A stretch of DNA of 64,000 nt, taken from positions 186,001 through 250,000 of the forward strand of contig NZ_CP013188.1 in the NCBI RefSeq assembly GCF_001444405.1, written 5' to 3'. The notes below the pieces were generated by a model, which made no database searches, was not told the DNA's origin, and saw only the letters and a list, made by a program, of their open reading frames with translations. Position numbers and translations under genes: made by a program. Position 1 is the stretch's first letter; each line of letters begins with the position of its first letter. Source of the DNA: Pseudoalteromonas phenolica. Its GTDB lineage: Bacteria > Pseudomonadota > Gammaproteobacteria > Enterobacterales > Alteromonadaceae. Below, piece by piece: positions 1-8,314 of this stretch.

Positions 1-417
1 CATATTGCCTGCTGAGCCAACAAGCACATTGCCTTGCTGTGAAGCCTTCTGACTAAAGAGTAAGGTATGGTCTTGGTGTGTTTCACTGATGGTATAAGAA
101 GGCAGGTTACTTGCCGAAACAGCAGCTTGTTTGGCATTGAATACCGCTTCAATGGCACTGTCATTCAATGCTGAGAAGGTAACATCACCCAGTGTTGTGG
201 TAACCGTCAACTCACCATTTTGATAGCTGTGAGACACATATTTATGCGCTTTTGATGCAATGGTATAAGGTTTGTCATTGTTCTTATTTTCAACAGCTTG
301 CACTGTAATGAGTGGATTTAAAACCAGTCCTGTAACTAGGCTAATACCCAAAAAAACTTTACTCACACCCAACCTCTTTGTCATTTTTCTTGATGATTGC
401 ATCATAGCGTCATTCAT
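1..417 (-). CDS. Secreted GH31-like alpha-glucosidase, N-terminal part only (cut by window start)
   Basis: An open frame on the minus strand runs off the left edge. It encodes an n-region with Lys/Arg, a hydrophobic stretch (VFLGISLVTGLVLNPLITV) and a probable cleavage after VQA, so the product is exported. The following segment, with YVSHSY, ELTVTTTLGDVTF and a later LPSYTI, resembles the N-terminal beta-sandwich of GH31 alpha-glucosidases, but the catalytic barrel lies outside the window. The ATG at 417 has an AGGA about 11 nt upstream; an in-frame ATG at 384 gives a more conventional signal peptide and is an equal candidate. It is divergent from the GH13 pair, which supports a role in maltodextrin breakdown. 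GH97 is an alternative I cannot exclude. Confidence 0.6.
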   Translation of the reverse strand, partial: MNDAMMQSSRKMTKRLGVSKVFLGISLVTGLVLNPLITVQAVENKNNDKPYTIASKAHKYVSHSYQNGELTVTTTLGDVTFSALNDSAIEAVFNAKQAAVSASNLPSYTISETHQDHTLLFSQKASQQGNVLVGSAGNM

Positions 418-481
418 AAAACTGCAAATCCTGAATACGTATGCAAAGGCTGTTACGAAAAAATCATAACGCGTATTCTTT

Positions 482-511
482 ATGACAATATTATAACGAC
501 TATCCGATTAT
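482..511 (+). promoter_or_regulatory. Candidate sigma-70 promoter for the GH13 genes
   Basis: ATGACA (482-487, five of six matches to TTGACA) is followed after 18 bp by GATTAT (506-511, four of six matches to TATAAT). It lies in the divergent intergenic region and would give a leader of about 85 nt before the ATG at 604. An imperfect inverted repeat, GTTACG with CATAAC, lies just upstream (about 452-470) and could be a regulator site. Weak, consensus-based call. Confidence 0.3.
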
Positions 512-577
512 GCCTCGGGTCTTTTAAAACTCAGTGCCACTAACTGTGACACTGAGAACAAAATGAGGTGTAGGGCG

Positions 578-607
578 ATGAAGAAGAGTCTTTGGGGTTT
601 TAAATGA
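578..607 (+). CDS. Possible nine-codon leader ORF overlapping the GH13 start
   Basis: ATG at 578 opens a frame encoding MKKSLWGFK whose TGA stop (605-607) overlaps the ATG of the downstream glucosidase as ATGA. GAGG and AGGG motifs precede the ATG. This is the geometry of translational coupling. The glucosidase also has its own GGGG 6 nt before its start, so the mini-ORF may be incidental. It cannot be part of the glucosidase because it is in another frame. Confidence 0.25.
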   Translation: MKKSLWGFK

Positions 608-2241
608 AAGAACAAATGTGGTGGCGCGGCGCCGTTATTTATCAGGTATATCCACGCAGCTTCTATGATGCCAACCAAGATGGTATCGGTGATATTCCGG
701 GTATCATCGCAAAATTAGACTACATCAAAAGCTTAGGTGTAGATGCGATTTGGGTATCGCCATTCTTTAAATCTCCTATGAAAGACTTCGGCTACGACAT
801 CAGTGATTATCGCGATATTGATCCGCTATTTGGTCAGTTATCAGATTTTGATGAGCTGATCGCCAAAGCCCATGACCGTGGCATTAAGATCATGATTGAC
901 CAAGTATTGAGTCATACATCTGATCAACATGCTTGGTTCTTAGAAAGTCGTGAAGATAAAACTAATGACAAAGCTGATTGGTACGTATGGGCTGATGCTA
1001 AGCCAGATGGCACACCACCAAATAACTGGATGTCGATTTTTGGTGGTGTTGCGTGGACGTGGGAACCGCGCCGTCAACAATACTACCTGCACAACTTCTT
1101 AACCAGTCAGCCAGACCTTAACTTCCATAACCCAGAAGTACGTCAAGCAACCCTTGATAATATTGAGTTTTGGCTAAAACGTGGTGTAGATGGCTTCCGT
1201 TTAGATGCAATTAACTTTTGCTTTCATGACGCGCAATTACGTGACAACCCGCCTAAAGCGCAAGAGCTGCGTACCAATATCGGTTTTGACTCAAAGAACC
1301 CGTATGCGTATCAGTATCACTATTACAACAATACCCAAGATGAAAACTTGGGCTTTATGGAAGACATTCGCGCACTATTAGACAAGTACCCGGGCACAGT
1401 CGCACTTGGTGAAATCTCGTCTGAAGATTCATTAAAAACCATGGCGGAGTACACCCAAGGTGATAAGCGTCTTCACATGGGGTATAGCTTTGATCTGCTA
1501 ACAGATGACTTTAAAGCAAGCTACATTAAGCAAGTCGTAGAGTCATTAGAAGCACGCGTATCGGATGGTTGGCCATGTTGGTCTGTGTCGAACCATGATG
1601 TTATTCGTGTTGCGAGCCGTTGGGGCAGAACACAAAACGCTGAAGGTAATGCAACACTCGCGAAAATGTTGTATGCGATGATTTCATCACTGCGCGGAAG
1701 TGTTTGTAGCTATCAAGGTGAAGAGCTTGGCCTAGTTGAAGCTGAAATTGCTTACGAAGACTTACAAGACCCGTATGGCATTACGTTCTGGCCACAGTTC
1801 AAAGGCCGTGATGGTTGTCGTACTCCACATCCTTGGGAAAGCCAAAAAGACAATGCAGGTTTTAGTACTGCTAAACCTTGGTTACCTGTGCCTGAAGCGC
1901 ATTATACTACCGCAGTAGATACCCAAGAGCATGATGAAAACTCAGTACTAAATAGCTACCGTCATTTCAGTGCATGGCGTAAAGGCTTTGAAGCAATTCT
2001 TTACGGTGACATTGAGTTTATTGATACGCCGGAGCCAATTCTTGCGTTTAAACGTAGCTACAATGGCCAGACACTTTTAGTCTGCTTTAACCTAAGTAAT
2101 GAAACGCAAACCATCAGCCTTGAGGAGTTAGGTGTAAGTGAGCTATCACTTATTACAGATCATAAGCTTGTGACAGCGACCATTAATGACAACAACTTAG
2201 AAATGCCAGCGTTTGCGAGCGTTTATGCAAAGCTTTCTTAA
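604..2241 (+). CDS. Cytoplasmic alpha-glucosidase, GH13 (GH13_23-like)
   Basis: Hydrolyses terminal alpha-1,4 (and possibly other alpha) glucosidic bonds of short maltooligosaccharides. The 545-residue protein starts WWRGAVIYQVYPRSF, the hallmark of oligo-1,6-glucosidase/alpha-glucosidase type GH13 enzymes, and has no signal peptide. Catalytic residues are readable: nucleophile Asp201 in GFRLDAINF, acid/base Glu270 in ALGEIS and the transition-state stabiliser Asp332 in SNHD. Their spacing closely matches what I recall of the Halomonas GH13_23 enzyme HaG (Asp202, Glu271), so this subfamily is likely. A beta-sandwich domain C follows from about residue 460. It is divergent from the GH31-like gene and 74 bp upstream of an amylase lipoprotein, consistent with a maltodextrin operon. 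Confidence 0.9.
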   Translation: MKEQMWWRGAVIYQVYPRSFYDANQDGIGDIPGIIAKLDYIKSLGVDAIWVSPFFKSPMKDFGYDISDYRDIDPLFGQLSDFDELIAKAHDRGIKIMIDQVLSHTSDQHAWFLESREDKTNDKADWYVWADAKPDGTPPNNWMSIFGGVAWTWEPRRQQYYLHNFLTSQPDLNFHNPEVRQATLDNIEFWLKRGVDGFRLDAINFCFHDAQLRDNPPKAQELRTNIGFDSKNPYAYQYHYYNNTQDENLGFMEDIRALLDKYPGTVALGEISSEDSLKTMAEYTQGDKRLHMGYSFDLLTDDFKASYIKQVVESLEARVSDGWPCWSVSNHDVIRVASRWGRTQNAEGNATLAKMLYAMISSLRGSVCSYQGEELGLVEAEIAYEDLQDPYGITFWPQFKGRDGCRTPHPWESQKDNAGFSTAKPWLPVPEAHYTTAVDTQEHDENSVLNSYRHFSAWRKGFEAILYGDIEFIDTPEPILAFKRSYNGQTLLVCFNLSNETQTISLEELGVSELSLITDHKLVTATINDNNLEMPAFASVYAKLS

Positions 2242-2256
2242 TTGAAAGTAAGCATG

Positions 2257-2300
2257 ATACCAATCCTCAAAATAGACTAATTAATTTAGAGGATTGGTAT
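2257..2300. repeat. Inverted repeat between the two GH13 genes
   Basis: Perfect 12-bp arms, ATACCAATCCTC (2257-2268) and GAGGATTGGTAT (2289-2300), flank a 20-nt AT-rich loop, ending 15 bp before the amylase ATG and just before its RBS AAAAAGGAG. No U-tract follows, so it is not a typical terminator. It may stabilise or partly separate the two messages, or be a small interspersed repeat; part of the arm (GATACCAATCC) recurs near 51819. Confidence 0.6.
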
Positions 2301-2315
2301 AAAAAAGGAGATCCT

Positions 2316-4124
2316 ATGTTTAAATCACCACTGAATAAAATTGCCTTATCGCTGATGTTAGCGACAGGTCTTACAGCGTGTAGCCAATCAGCGAATACAG
2401 CAAAAGAGTCAGCAGCGCAGGCGAATACCGCAGTTGCAGCGACCAATGTTGAACAGTTTGAGCGCAAAGCGGCTAAACTGACACCGTATCAGCAACGAGA
2501 TTTTCGTGATGAAGTATTCTACTTTGTGTTGCCAGACCGTTTTTATAATGGCGATCCGAGTAACGATATGGGCGCTGCCGAACACGATACTAAACGTGCG
2601 TTATCTCGTGGTGGTTTAGACGTCACTCACAAAGGTATGTATCACGGTGGTGACTTAGCAGGTTTAACTAAAAAACTGCCTTACCTAGATAACATGGGTA
2701 TCACCGCGATTTGGTTAACGCCTGTGCTACGTAACCGTGCAATGCAAGCCGATACATCGGGTTACCACGGTTATTGGATCTTAGATTTTACCGAGATTGA
2801 CCCACACTGGGGTTCAAACGCTGAGCTTAAAAACTTCATTGATCAAGCACACGAACGCAATATCAAAGTGTACTTTGACATCATCACGAACCACACGGCT
2901 GACGTGATCAAATACGAACAGTGTCATGGTAAAGATGGCCTAGGATGGTTGGTTGAAGGTGACCGCTGTCAGTTTAAAGACAGCAATACACCAGAAAGCG
3001 AGCGCTATAAGCCACTGATCCCTAAAGGCGAAGAAGTAGTTAAAGTACCCGCTTGGCTAAACGACATTGATTTATATAACAACCAAGGTGACTCACATTG
3101 GTCGGGCGAAAGCTCAATCAAAGGTGACTTTGCTGGGTTAGACGATGTCGACACCACACAACAAAAAGTGGTTGATGGCATGATCGACATCTACAAAAAC
3201 CTGATCACCGAGTTCAAGCCTGACGGTTTTAGAATTGATACAGTAAAACACGTAGACATGTCATTCTGGGAGCAGTTCTCGCCGGCACTGATGGATCATG
3301 CTGCCTCATTAGGTATCAACAACTTTATGATGTATGGCGAAGCGTATAGCTTTGAGCCAGAACTACTTAGTACTTTCTTAACTGAAGGTAAAATGCCATC
3401 GGTACTCGACTTTGCACTGCAAGGCAGTATTGAAGCGGTTGTGGTGAATCAAAAAGGTACAAGTGAACTGACTAAGCTTTTCGCGAAAGATCATTTATAC
3501 AAGCATGAAGATGGTTTTAATGCCAATCACCTTGTGAGCTTTACGGGTAACCATGATATGGGCCGTATTGCATATCGCTTAAAGAGCAGTGACTTTAACT
3601 ATAGTGAAAGCGAAATGGTTGAACGGACTCTGCTTGCCCATGCTCTTATGTATTTTAGCCGTGGCGTACCGGTAATTTACTACGGTGATGAACAAGGTTT
3701 TGTGGGTGACGGTGGCGACCAAGATTCAAGACAAAACATGATGCCATCATTTGTTAAAACCTATAACGATGATGACCTGTTAGCCACAGATAAAACCACA
3801 GCTGACGACAACTTTGATACATCGCACTTGTTCTATCAGCGTTTTGCTGAATATGCTGAGCTATATCAAGCGCATATCGCACTACGTCAAGGTGAGCAAA
3901 GCATTCTATTCTCACAAGATGAGCCTGGCTTATTCGCCATCAAACGTGCGTATCAGGGTGAGCAAGGTAAGCAAAACCTAGCGGTTATCTTTAATACCAG
4001 CACGAAATCTCAGAGCATTAAGCCGACTGGGATGAGTGAAAATGCGAAACTGATTTATCAATCAGCTGAAGGTGAAAAAGGCCAAGTAGCGGGCCTTGGA
4101 TTTAGCGTTTATCAGCTAGATTAA
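2316..4124 (+). CDS. Alpha-amylase family lipoprotein (GH13)
   Basis: Predicted envelope lipoprotein that attacks alpha-1,4-glucans. The signal peptide ends in the lipobox LTAC with Cys22; residues 24-50 form a low-complexity linker. The GH13 barrel begins at DEVFYFVLPDRF (about 65). Catalytic residues are nucleophile Asp308 (GFRIDTVKH), acid/base Glu342 (GEAYS) and Asp414 (TGNHD); YFDIITNHTA is the conserved strand-3 region. A C-terminal beta domain completes the 602 residues. The RBS AAAAAGGAG lies just before the ATG. It probably acts on the cell surface, feeding the GH31-like and cytoplasmic glucosidases next door. Exact specificity (amylase, neopullulanase or cyclodextrinase type) cannot be read. 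Confidence 0.87.
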   Translation: MFKSPLNKIALSLMLATGLTACSQSANTAKESAAQANTAVAATNVEQFERKAAKLTPYQQRDFRDEVFYFVLPDRFYNGDPSNDMGAAEHDTKRALSRGGLDVTHKGMYHGGDLAGLTKKLPYLDNMGITAIWLTPVLRNRAMQADTSGYHGYWILDFTEIDPHWGSNAELKNFIDQAHERNIKVYFDIITNHTADVIKYEQCHGKDGLGWLVEGDRCQFKDSNTPESERYKPLIPKGEEVVKVPAWLNDIDLYNNQGDSHWSGESSIKGDFAGLDDVDTTQQKVVDGMIDIYKNLITEFKPDGFRIDTVKHVDMSFWEQFSPALMDHAASLGINNFMMYGEAYSFEPELLSTFLTEGKMPSVLDFALQGSIEAVVVNQKGTSELTKLFAKDHLYKHEDGFNANHLVSFTGNHDMGRIAYRLKSSDFNYSESEMVERTLLAHALMYFSRGVPVIYYGDEQGFVGDGGDQDSRQNMMPSFVKTYNDDDLLATDKTTADDNFDTSHLFYQRFAEYAELYQAHIALRQGEQSILFSQDEPGLFAIKRAYQGEQGKQNLAVIFNTSTKSQSIKPTGMSENAKLIYQSAEGEKGQVAGLGFSVYQLD

Positions 4125-4154
4125 TCTAATAACAAAGGCCAATTCATCACGCCG

Positions 4155-4192
4155 AAAAAAGCCCCATTTGCTTATGCAGATGGGGCTTTTTT
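4155..4192. terminator. Bidirectional rho-independent terminator
   Basis: AAAAAAGCCCCAT, a short loop, then ATGGGGCTTTTTT. The GC-rich stem has A and T tracts on opposite sides, so it can stop both the amylase transcript (ends 4124) and the convergent lipoprotein transcript (ends 4211). Confidence 0.85.
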
Positions 4193-4210
4193 GTTTATTG
4201 TCTGAGTTAG

Positions 4211-5236
4211 CTATCTCAAAAACGCAAGCTGCTCATAGTGCTCTAGAAATATTTCAAGATTAGGTGAGAGTGCAATAGGAGTAAATTTCACGTCTTCGAC
4301 TTGTTCGGTCTTGCTTACCCTGACGACATCTTCCTCAGCAAATTGCCAATATTGTTGATCATACTTAGGGCCTCTGACTGCTCTAAGTAAAGATTTATAG
4401 TAAGCCCTATAATGCTCGCCAAGAACTTCATCGACTTCTTCGAGTGTGATGCGAATATTATTGTTTAGTTCTAACCATTCTTTTGATTTTTTTAGCTGTT
4501 GCTCAAATGGAAAGGCCATCATGCTTTCTACTGCGACTTCATCGAATAGCTTAATATTTTTCTGTGCGTCTTTTAGGTTGGCTTTTAAGCCAGCGCAAAG
4601 CGCATCACAGGTTGCTGTTTTAACCCTGTTTAAAAGCTGCTGCTGCAGTAACTTTAGCTGCTCAATGTACTGCGTATTTAATGTGATTAAATGGTAGGCC
4701 TGATCTTTATGCTGCCAAGGTGTTAATGCAATTGCTTTTTCTGAATTTTGAATCAGTGAATTTAGTTGGAATAAGAATTCATTTAACTCAATGATATTCC
4801 ATTCTATTGGTGCTTCATTTAGCAATCGCTGCCCTTGTGAAATTAAAGCAGAGTGTTTGTTTAATAAGGTATGGGTGCTTTTCACTAACTTTTGTAACAC
4901 ATCGTCGCTGAGGATCTGTTTAAGAATAGTGTCTGCCGCCATTGAATTGTCTAATTGTTTTGCCTCAGCGGCTAAATTAAATGCAGTTATCAGCTCTTTT
5001 TGAGTAAGGTGTGCTTGTGACTGTGAGACTTTTTTAATGGCTGCTTTATGTTGCTGTGCTCGTTGTTGCCACGATGTCTCACCGAGTTCAACAAGTTGCT
5101 GCGCGAATTGATATTGGCTTTGGTGATCTCGTTGCACTTCAGCTTGGTAGTAACTCTCTTCAAGTTTACTTTCTTTGCTACAGGCGGCCAGTAGGCAAAC
5201 ACTTAAAAATATTAGACTTTTTCTCATAACAATCAC
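4211..5236 (-). CDS. Alpha-helical lipoprotein of unknown function
   Basis: The 341-residue product begins with a signal peptide and lipobox LLAAC followed by SKE, so it should be a lipid-anchored envelope protein. The mature part is rich in Gln, Lys, Glu and Leu with long stretches predicted to be helical or coiled coil (for example YIEQLKLLQQQLLNRV). I do not recognise the family. The frame can start at GTG 5236, which has GGA 6 nt upstream, or at ATG 5227 three codons later; both give the same lipoprotein. It is monocistronic, convergent with the amylase and divergent from the ABC operon. Confidence 0.75.
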   Translation of the reverse strand: MIVMRKSLIFLSVCLLAACSKESKLEESYYQAEVQRDHQSQYQFAQQLVELGETSWQQRAQQHKAAIKKVSQSQAHLTQKELITAFNLAAEAKQLDNSMAADTILKQILSDDVLQKLVKSTHTLLNKHSALISQGQRLLNEAPIEWNIIELNEFLFQLNSLIQNSEKAIALTPWQHKDQAYHLITLNTQYIEQLKLLQQQLLNRVKTATCDALCAGLKANLKDAQKNIKLFDEVAVESMMAFPFEQQLKKSKEWLELNNNIRITLEEVDEVLGEHYRAYYKSLLRAVRGPKYDQQYWQFAEEDVVRVSKTEQVEDVKFTPIALSPNLEIFLEHYEQLAFLR

Positions 5237-5346
5237 TGTTTTCCGTAACCTGAAAGTTACTATAGTGGAAACAGGTTTGAAATGTAACCATTATTATTTG
5301 GCATTTTATGTTTAATTAGTAATGCTTTTTTTACTATAAGGTTAAC

Positions 5347-5386
5347 TTTTAGTAAATAGGTACAGTTTTGTTTATTGTTACTAAAA
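5347..5386. promoter_or_regulatory. Inverted repeat upstream of the ABC export operon
   Basis: Perfect 9-bp arms TTTTAGTAA (5347-5355) and TTACTAAAA (5378-5386) lie 85-124 bp upstream of the operon's first start codon. Further TTAGTAA and TTTACT half-sites occur just upstream (about 5311-5336). The cluster of half-sites suggests an operator for an unlinked regulator; inference only. Confidence 0.35.
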
Positions 5387-5470
5387 TCAGTCGCTTATGG
5401 TAGTTGACTCAGTTGTTCACATTGTATACGGTTATTGTTTAATAAAAATAATAACCAAGGATTGTAGCAA

Positions 5471-6145
5471 GTGATTGAAGTTAAAAACTTATATCGCGAA
5501 TACGGTAGTGGGGAAACGCGCGTCACCGCGTTAAGTGATGTTTCTATATCCATTGATGAAGGCGAATTCGTTGCCATCATGGGCTCGTCAGGCTCTGGAA
5601 AATCAACGCTCATGAACATATTGGGCTGTCTAGATACGCCGACACAGGGTGAATACTTTTTGTCGAGTCAGTCTATTCAAGATATGCGCGATGAAGACTT
5701 ATCAAAAATAAGAAACGAGCGTATTGGCTTTATTTTCCAAACCTTTCACCTTTTAACCCGTTTGAGTGCACTTGAAAATGTCACTCTGCCGCTGCGTTAC
5801 AGCGAGACTTCACCAGAAGAAGCCAAACAAAAAGGCTTAGCCATGCTTGCCAAAGTCGGACTTGATCATCGAGCAGGGCACAAACCGAATGAAATGTCGG
5901 GTGGTCAAAGACAAAGGGTGGCCATTGCCAGAGCCTTAGTGAATGAGCCTAAAGTTATTTTTGCCGATGAGCCTACGGGTAATTTAGACAGTAAAACCTC
6001 TCACGAAATAATGTCACTGTTATGTGACTTACACGCTCAAGGGCACACTATTGTGATGGTGACCCACGAAGATGATATTGCCGAGTATGCAAAGCGTATT
6101 ATTAGAATGAAAGATGGCGTGAAAATAGAGGACAGCCGCCGATGA
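5471..6145 (+). CDS. ABC transporter ATPase, MacB/LolD type
   Basis: Drives an export complex by ATP hydrolysis at the inner face of the cytoplasmic membrane. All ABC motifs are intact in 224 residues: Walker A GSSGSGKST (38-46), Q-loop FIFQTFHLL, signature SGGQRQ (143-148), Walker B VIFADE (162-167) and switch His199 in VTHE. The sequence pattern is that of the LolD/MacB-N/FtsE group that partners FtsX-like permeases. It starts at GTG. It is the first gene of a five-gene operon and overlaps the next gene by 4 nt (ATGA), so ATPase and permease are separate polypeptides, unlike canonical MacB. Confidence 0.9.
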   Translation: MIEVKNLYREYGSGETRVTALSDVSISIDEGEFVAIMGSSGSGKSTLMNILGCLDTPTQGEYFLSSQSIQDMRDEDLSKIRNERIGFIFQTFHLLTRLSALENVTLPLRYSETSPEEAKQKGLAMLAKVGLDHRAGHKPNEMSGGQRQRVAIARALVNEPKVIFADEPTGNLDSKTSHEIMSLLCDLHAQGHTIVMVTHEDDIAEYAKRIIRMKDGVKIEDSRR

Positions 6146-7140
6146 AAGCTAATTTAAAACAAAGCACATTAAAGCCATTGTGTTTGGCTATGTTACTTTC
6201 AAGTTCAATGTTCAGCGCGGATAGCTATGCAGAGGATGTTCAAAGTATTTTCATCACAGGTGAAGTCAAAGCAGGAGATAGCCAAACTTTCTTTTCGCCA
6301 CAAAGCGATACTTGGCGTGTGCAAATTGAATGGATGTTGCCAGAAGGCGAAGTGGCGAAGCCTGGCGATGTGGTGGTGGTATTCGAAGGCGGCTCTATCG
6401 CCAGCACCATAGAGCAAGATGAAGTGAGTCTTAATAATGCGCAAGACGAATTAAAAAGGCAGCAGAATAAAGGCCTGCAGGCGATTTTAGAAGCTGAATT
6501 TGCTTTAACGCGCGCAGAGCTTTTACTTGAAAAAGCGAAGATAGACGCCGCAGTGCCGAAAAGTCACGTTAGCGTGTTCGACTACGAAGAAAACCAACTC
6601 AAACTTGAGCAAGCGGTGATCCAAAAGCACAAAGCCAAAGCCAGTCTAGCTGAAGCAAAAACCACAGCGCAGGTGAATATTCGTAAACAAGAAATTGAAA
6701 TCGCACGTTTACAAATTAACTTAAAAGAAAACCGAGAGCGCTTAAACGATTTAACCCATAAAGCAACCAATCAAGGCCCAATTCTGTATGCAAACCACCC
6801 TTGGTATGGCTCTAAGCTATTTTCGGGGGCGACTGCACAACCAGGCTGGAAAATTGCTGAAATTCCAGCAATGACAGGGCTTTATCTTGAGGCTTGGGTA
6901 CATGAAATTGACTACAAGCACCTTACTCTAGAACAAAGTGTTAATTTGACCCTAGACGCCTACCAAAAAACACCTATTACAGCTAAGTTAACTAATTTAT
7001 CGACACAGCCAGAAGAGCGTCAAGAGTGGGGAAAAGACGCCTATTATCGTGCTGTTTTCTCATTTGATGAAACACAAAAGCTAAAAATACTACCGGGGAT
7101 GACAGGCCGCGTGCGTTTGCAAGGAGATCAAAGTGAATAA
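6142..7140 (+). CDS. Periplasmic adaptor, HlyD-like, first of three
   Basis: Membrane-fusion (adaptor) protein of the ABC exporter. It has an ordinary signal peptide (CLAMLLSSSMFSADSYA, then ED), so it should be periplasmic rather than lipid-anchored, unlike its two successors. Split lipoyl-like halves surround a long alpha-helical hairpin (about residues 90-200, rich in Lys, Glu, Ala and Leu), followed by beta-barrel and membrane-proximal sequence ending PGMTGRVRL, a typical HlyD-family C-terminal motif. 332 residues is in the usual range. It overlaps the ATPase gene by 4 nt and the next adaptor by 8 nt, implying coupled translation. Confidence 0.82.
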   Translation: MKANLKQSTLKPLCLAMLLSSSMFSADSYAEDVQSIFITGEVKAGDSQTFFSPQSDTWRVQIEWMLPEGEVAKPGDVVVVFEGGSIASTIEQDEVSLNNAQDELKRQQNKGLQAILEAEFALTRAELLLEKAKIDAAVPKSHVSVFDYEENQLKLEQAVIQKHKAKASLAEAKTTAQVNIRKQEIEIARLQINLKENRERLNDLTHKATNQGPILYANHPWYGSKLFSGATAQPGWKIAEIPAMTGLYLEAWVHEIDYKHLTLEQSVNLTLDAYQKTPITAKLTNLSTQPEERQEWGKDAYYRAVFSFDETQKLKILPGMTGRVRLQGDQSE

Positions 7141-8314
7141 GTTTAAATTAGGCGTACTAGCCAGTATTGTCGCTTTATCATTAGCAGGCTGTGGCAGTGA
7201 TGAGTTTGACTATCACACTGTCGAGAAAACCAGTTTTCAGTTGGCTGTACAGGCCAATGGTGAACTAGAGTCGGCAAAGCAGTCGTTGATTGCACCACCT
7301 TCCATTGCTCGCATGTGGCAATACAAGGTGAAGTTTTTAGCACCAGAAAACAAGCAAGTAAAAAAAGGTGAGGTGGTTGCGGCATTTGACGATAAACCCG
7401 TGCGCGATCGCTTAATTGATAAAAACAGCGAATATGATCGCGCAGTCAAAGAGCTTGAGAACCAAAAAGCACTCGAAATTAAAAACCAAGAAGAGCTTAA
7501 ACTAGCCCTTGCCGAAGCACAGATGAATTTTGATATTGCTGAGCGTAAAGCTGACATTAACGATGATTCGCTTTCAGACAACGATAAGCGCAAGGCGCAG
7601 ATAGATTTCACCATTGCTAAAAATGACCTAGAGCTGGCACAAAAAAAATTAGCATTTCAAAAAGAAACCAAAGAGCTCAATATTCGATTGGCTGAAGGCA
7701 AAGTCGGCCGTTTGAAGGCCGAAGTAGACGCTCTAAAGCAAGACATAGAAAGGCTTAAAGTCAAAGCCCCTATGGATGGCATTGTGATGTATTACAGCAA
7801 TGCCAGTGGCGAAAAGCCGACTGTGGGTGAAAGTGTGCAATTTGGCCAGCCGGTTATTGAGATGGCTGTAATAGAAGACATGCAGGTGAAAGCGCAAATT
7901 GATGAAGCAGACTTTGGCCGTATAGCCCTTAATCAACATGTAAAAGTGACTATAGATGGGCCTGAGCCGCTCATTACTTCAGGTAAAATAACCACTATAG
8001 GCAGTGCTTTTCGTGAAAAATCACCACAAGATAAACGCCGCATAGTCGATACGTTGATCACCTTAGATGACATCGATGCTGCGATCATGCGTCCAGGGTT
8101 AACTGCTCGGGTAGAAATTGCTACAGATAAAATTGAAAACGTTTTAGTTGTGCCTATCTCTGCAGTACACAGTGACCAGTTAAATGGTACTCAATCTAGC
8201 GCTTATTTAATCGAAAAAGACGGTGACAAGGTGCCTGTTCAGGTCGGTAATATCAGTAATGGTTTTGCAGTGATCACTAAGGGTATAAAGCAAGGTGATG
8301 AGGTACGTCTATGA
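7133..8314 (+). CDS. Lipoprotein adaptor, HlyD/MacA-like, second of three
   Basis: A 393-residue membrane-fusion protein with lipobox LAGC (SLAGCGSDE), so it is probably lipid-anchored. The hairpin (about 95-205) is strongly charged; lipoyl motifs APENKQVKKGEVVAAFD before it and VKAPMDGIVMY after it are clear. The C-terminal half has the MacA-like barrel, PGLTARVEI and a VVPISAV strand before the membrane-proximal domain. It is the most MacA-like of the three adaptors and may contact the permease directly. It overlaps its neighbours by 8 and 4 nt. Confidence 0.85.
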   Translation: MNKFKLGVLASIVALSLAGCGSDEFDYHTVEKTSFQLAVQANGELESAKQSLIAPPSIARMWQYKVKFLAPENKQVKKGEVVAAFDDKPVRDRLIDKNSEYDRAVKELENQKALEIKNQEELKLALAEAQMNFDIAERKADINDDSLSDNDKRKAQIDFTIAKNDLELAQKKLAFQKETKELNIRLAEGKVGRLKAEVDALKQDIERLKVKAPMDGIVMYYSNASGEKPTVGESVQFGQPVIEMAVIEDMQVKAQIDEADFGRIALNQHVKVTIDGPEPLITSGKITTIGSAFREKSPQDKRRIVDTLITLDDIDAAIMRPGLTARVEIATDKIENVLVVPISAVHSDQLNGTQSSAYLIEKDGDKVPVQVGNISNGFAVITKGIKQGDEVRL

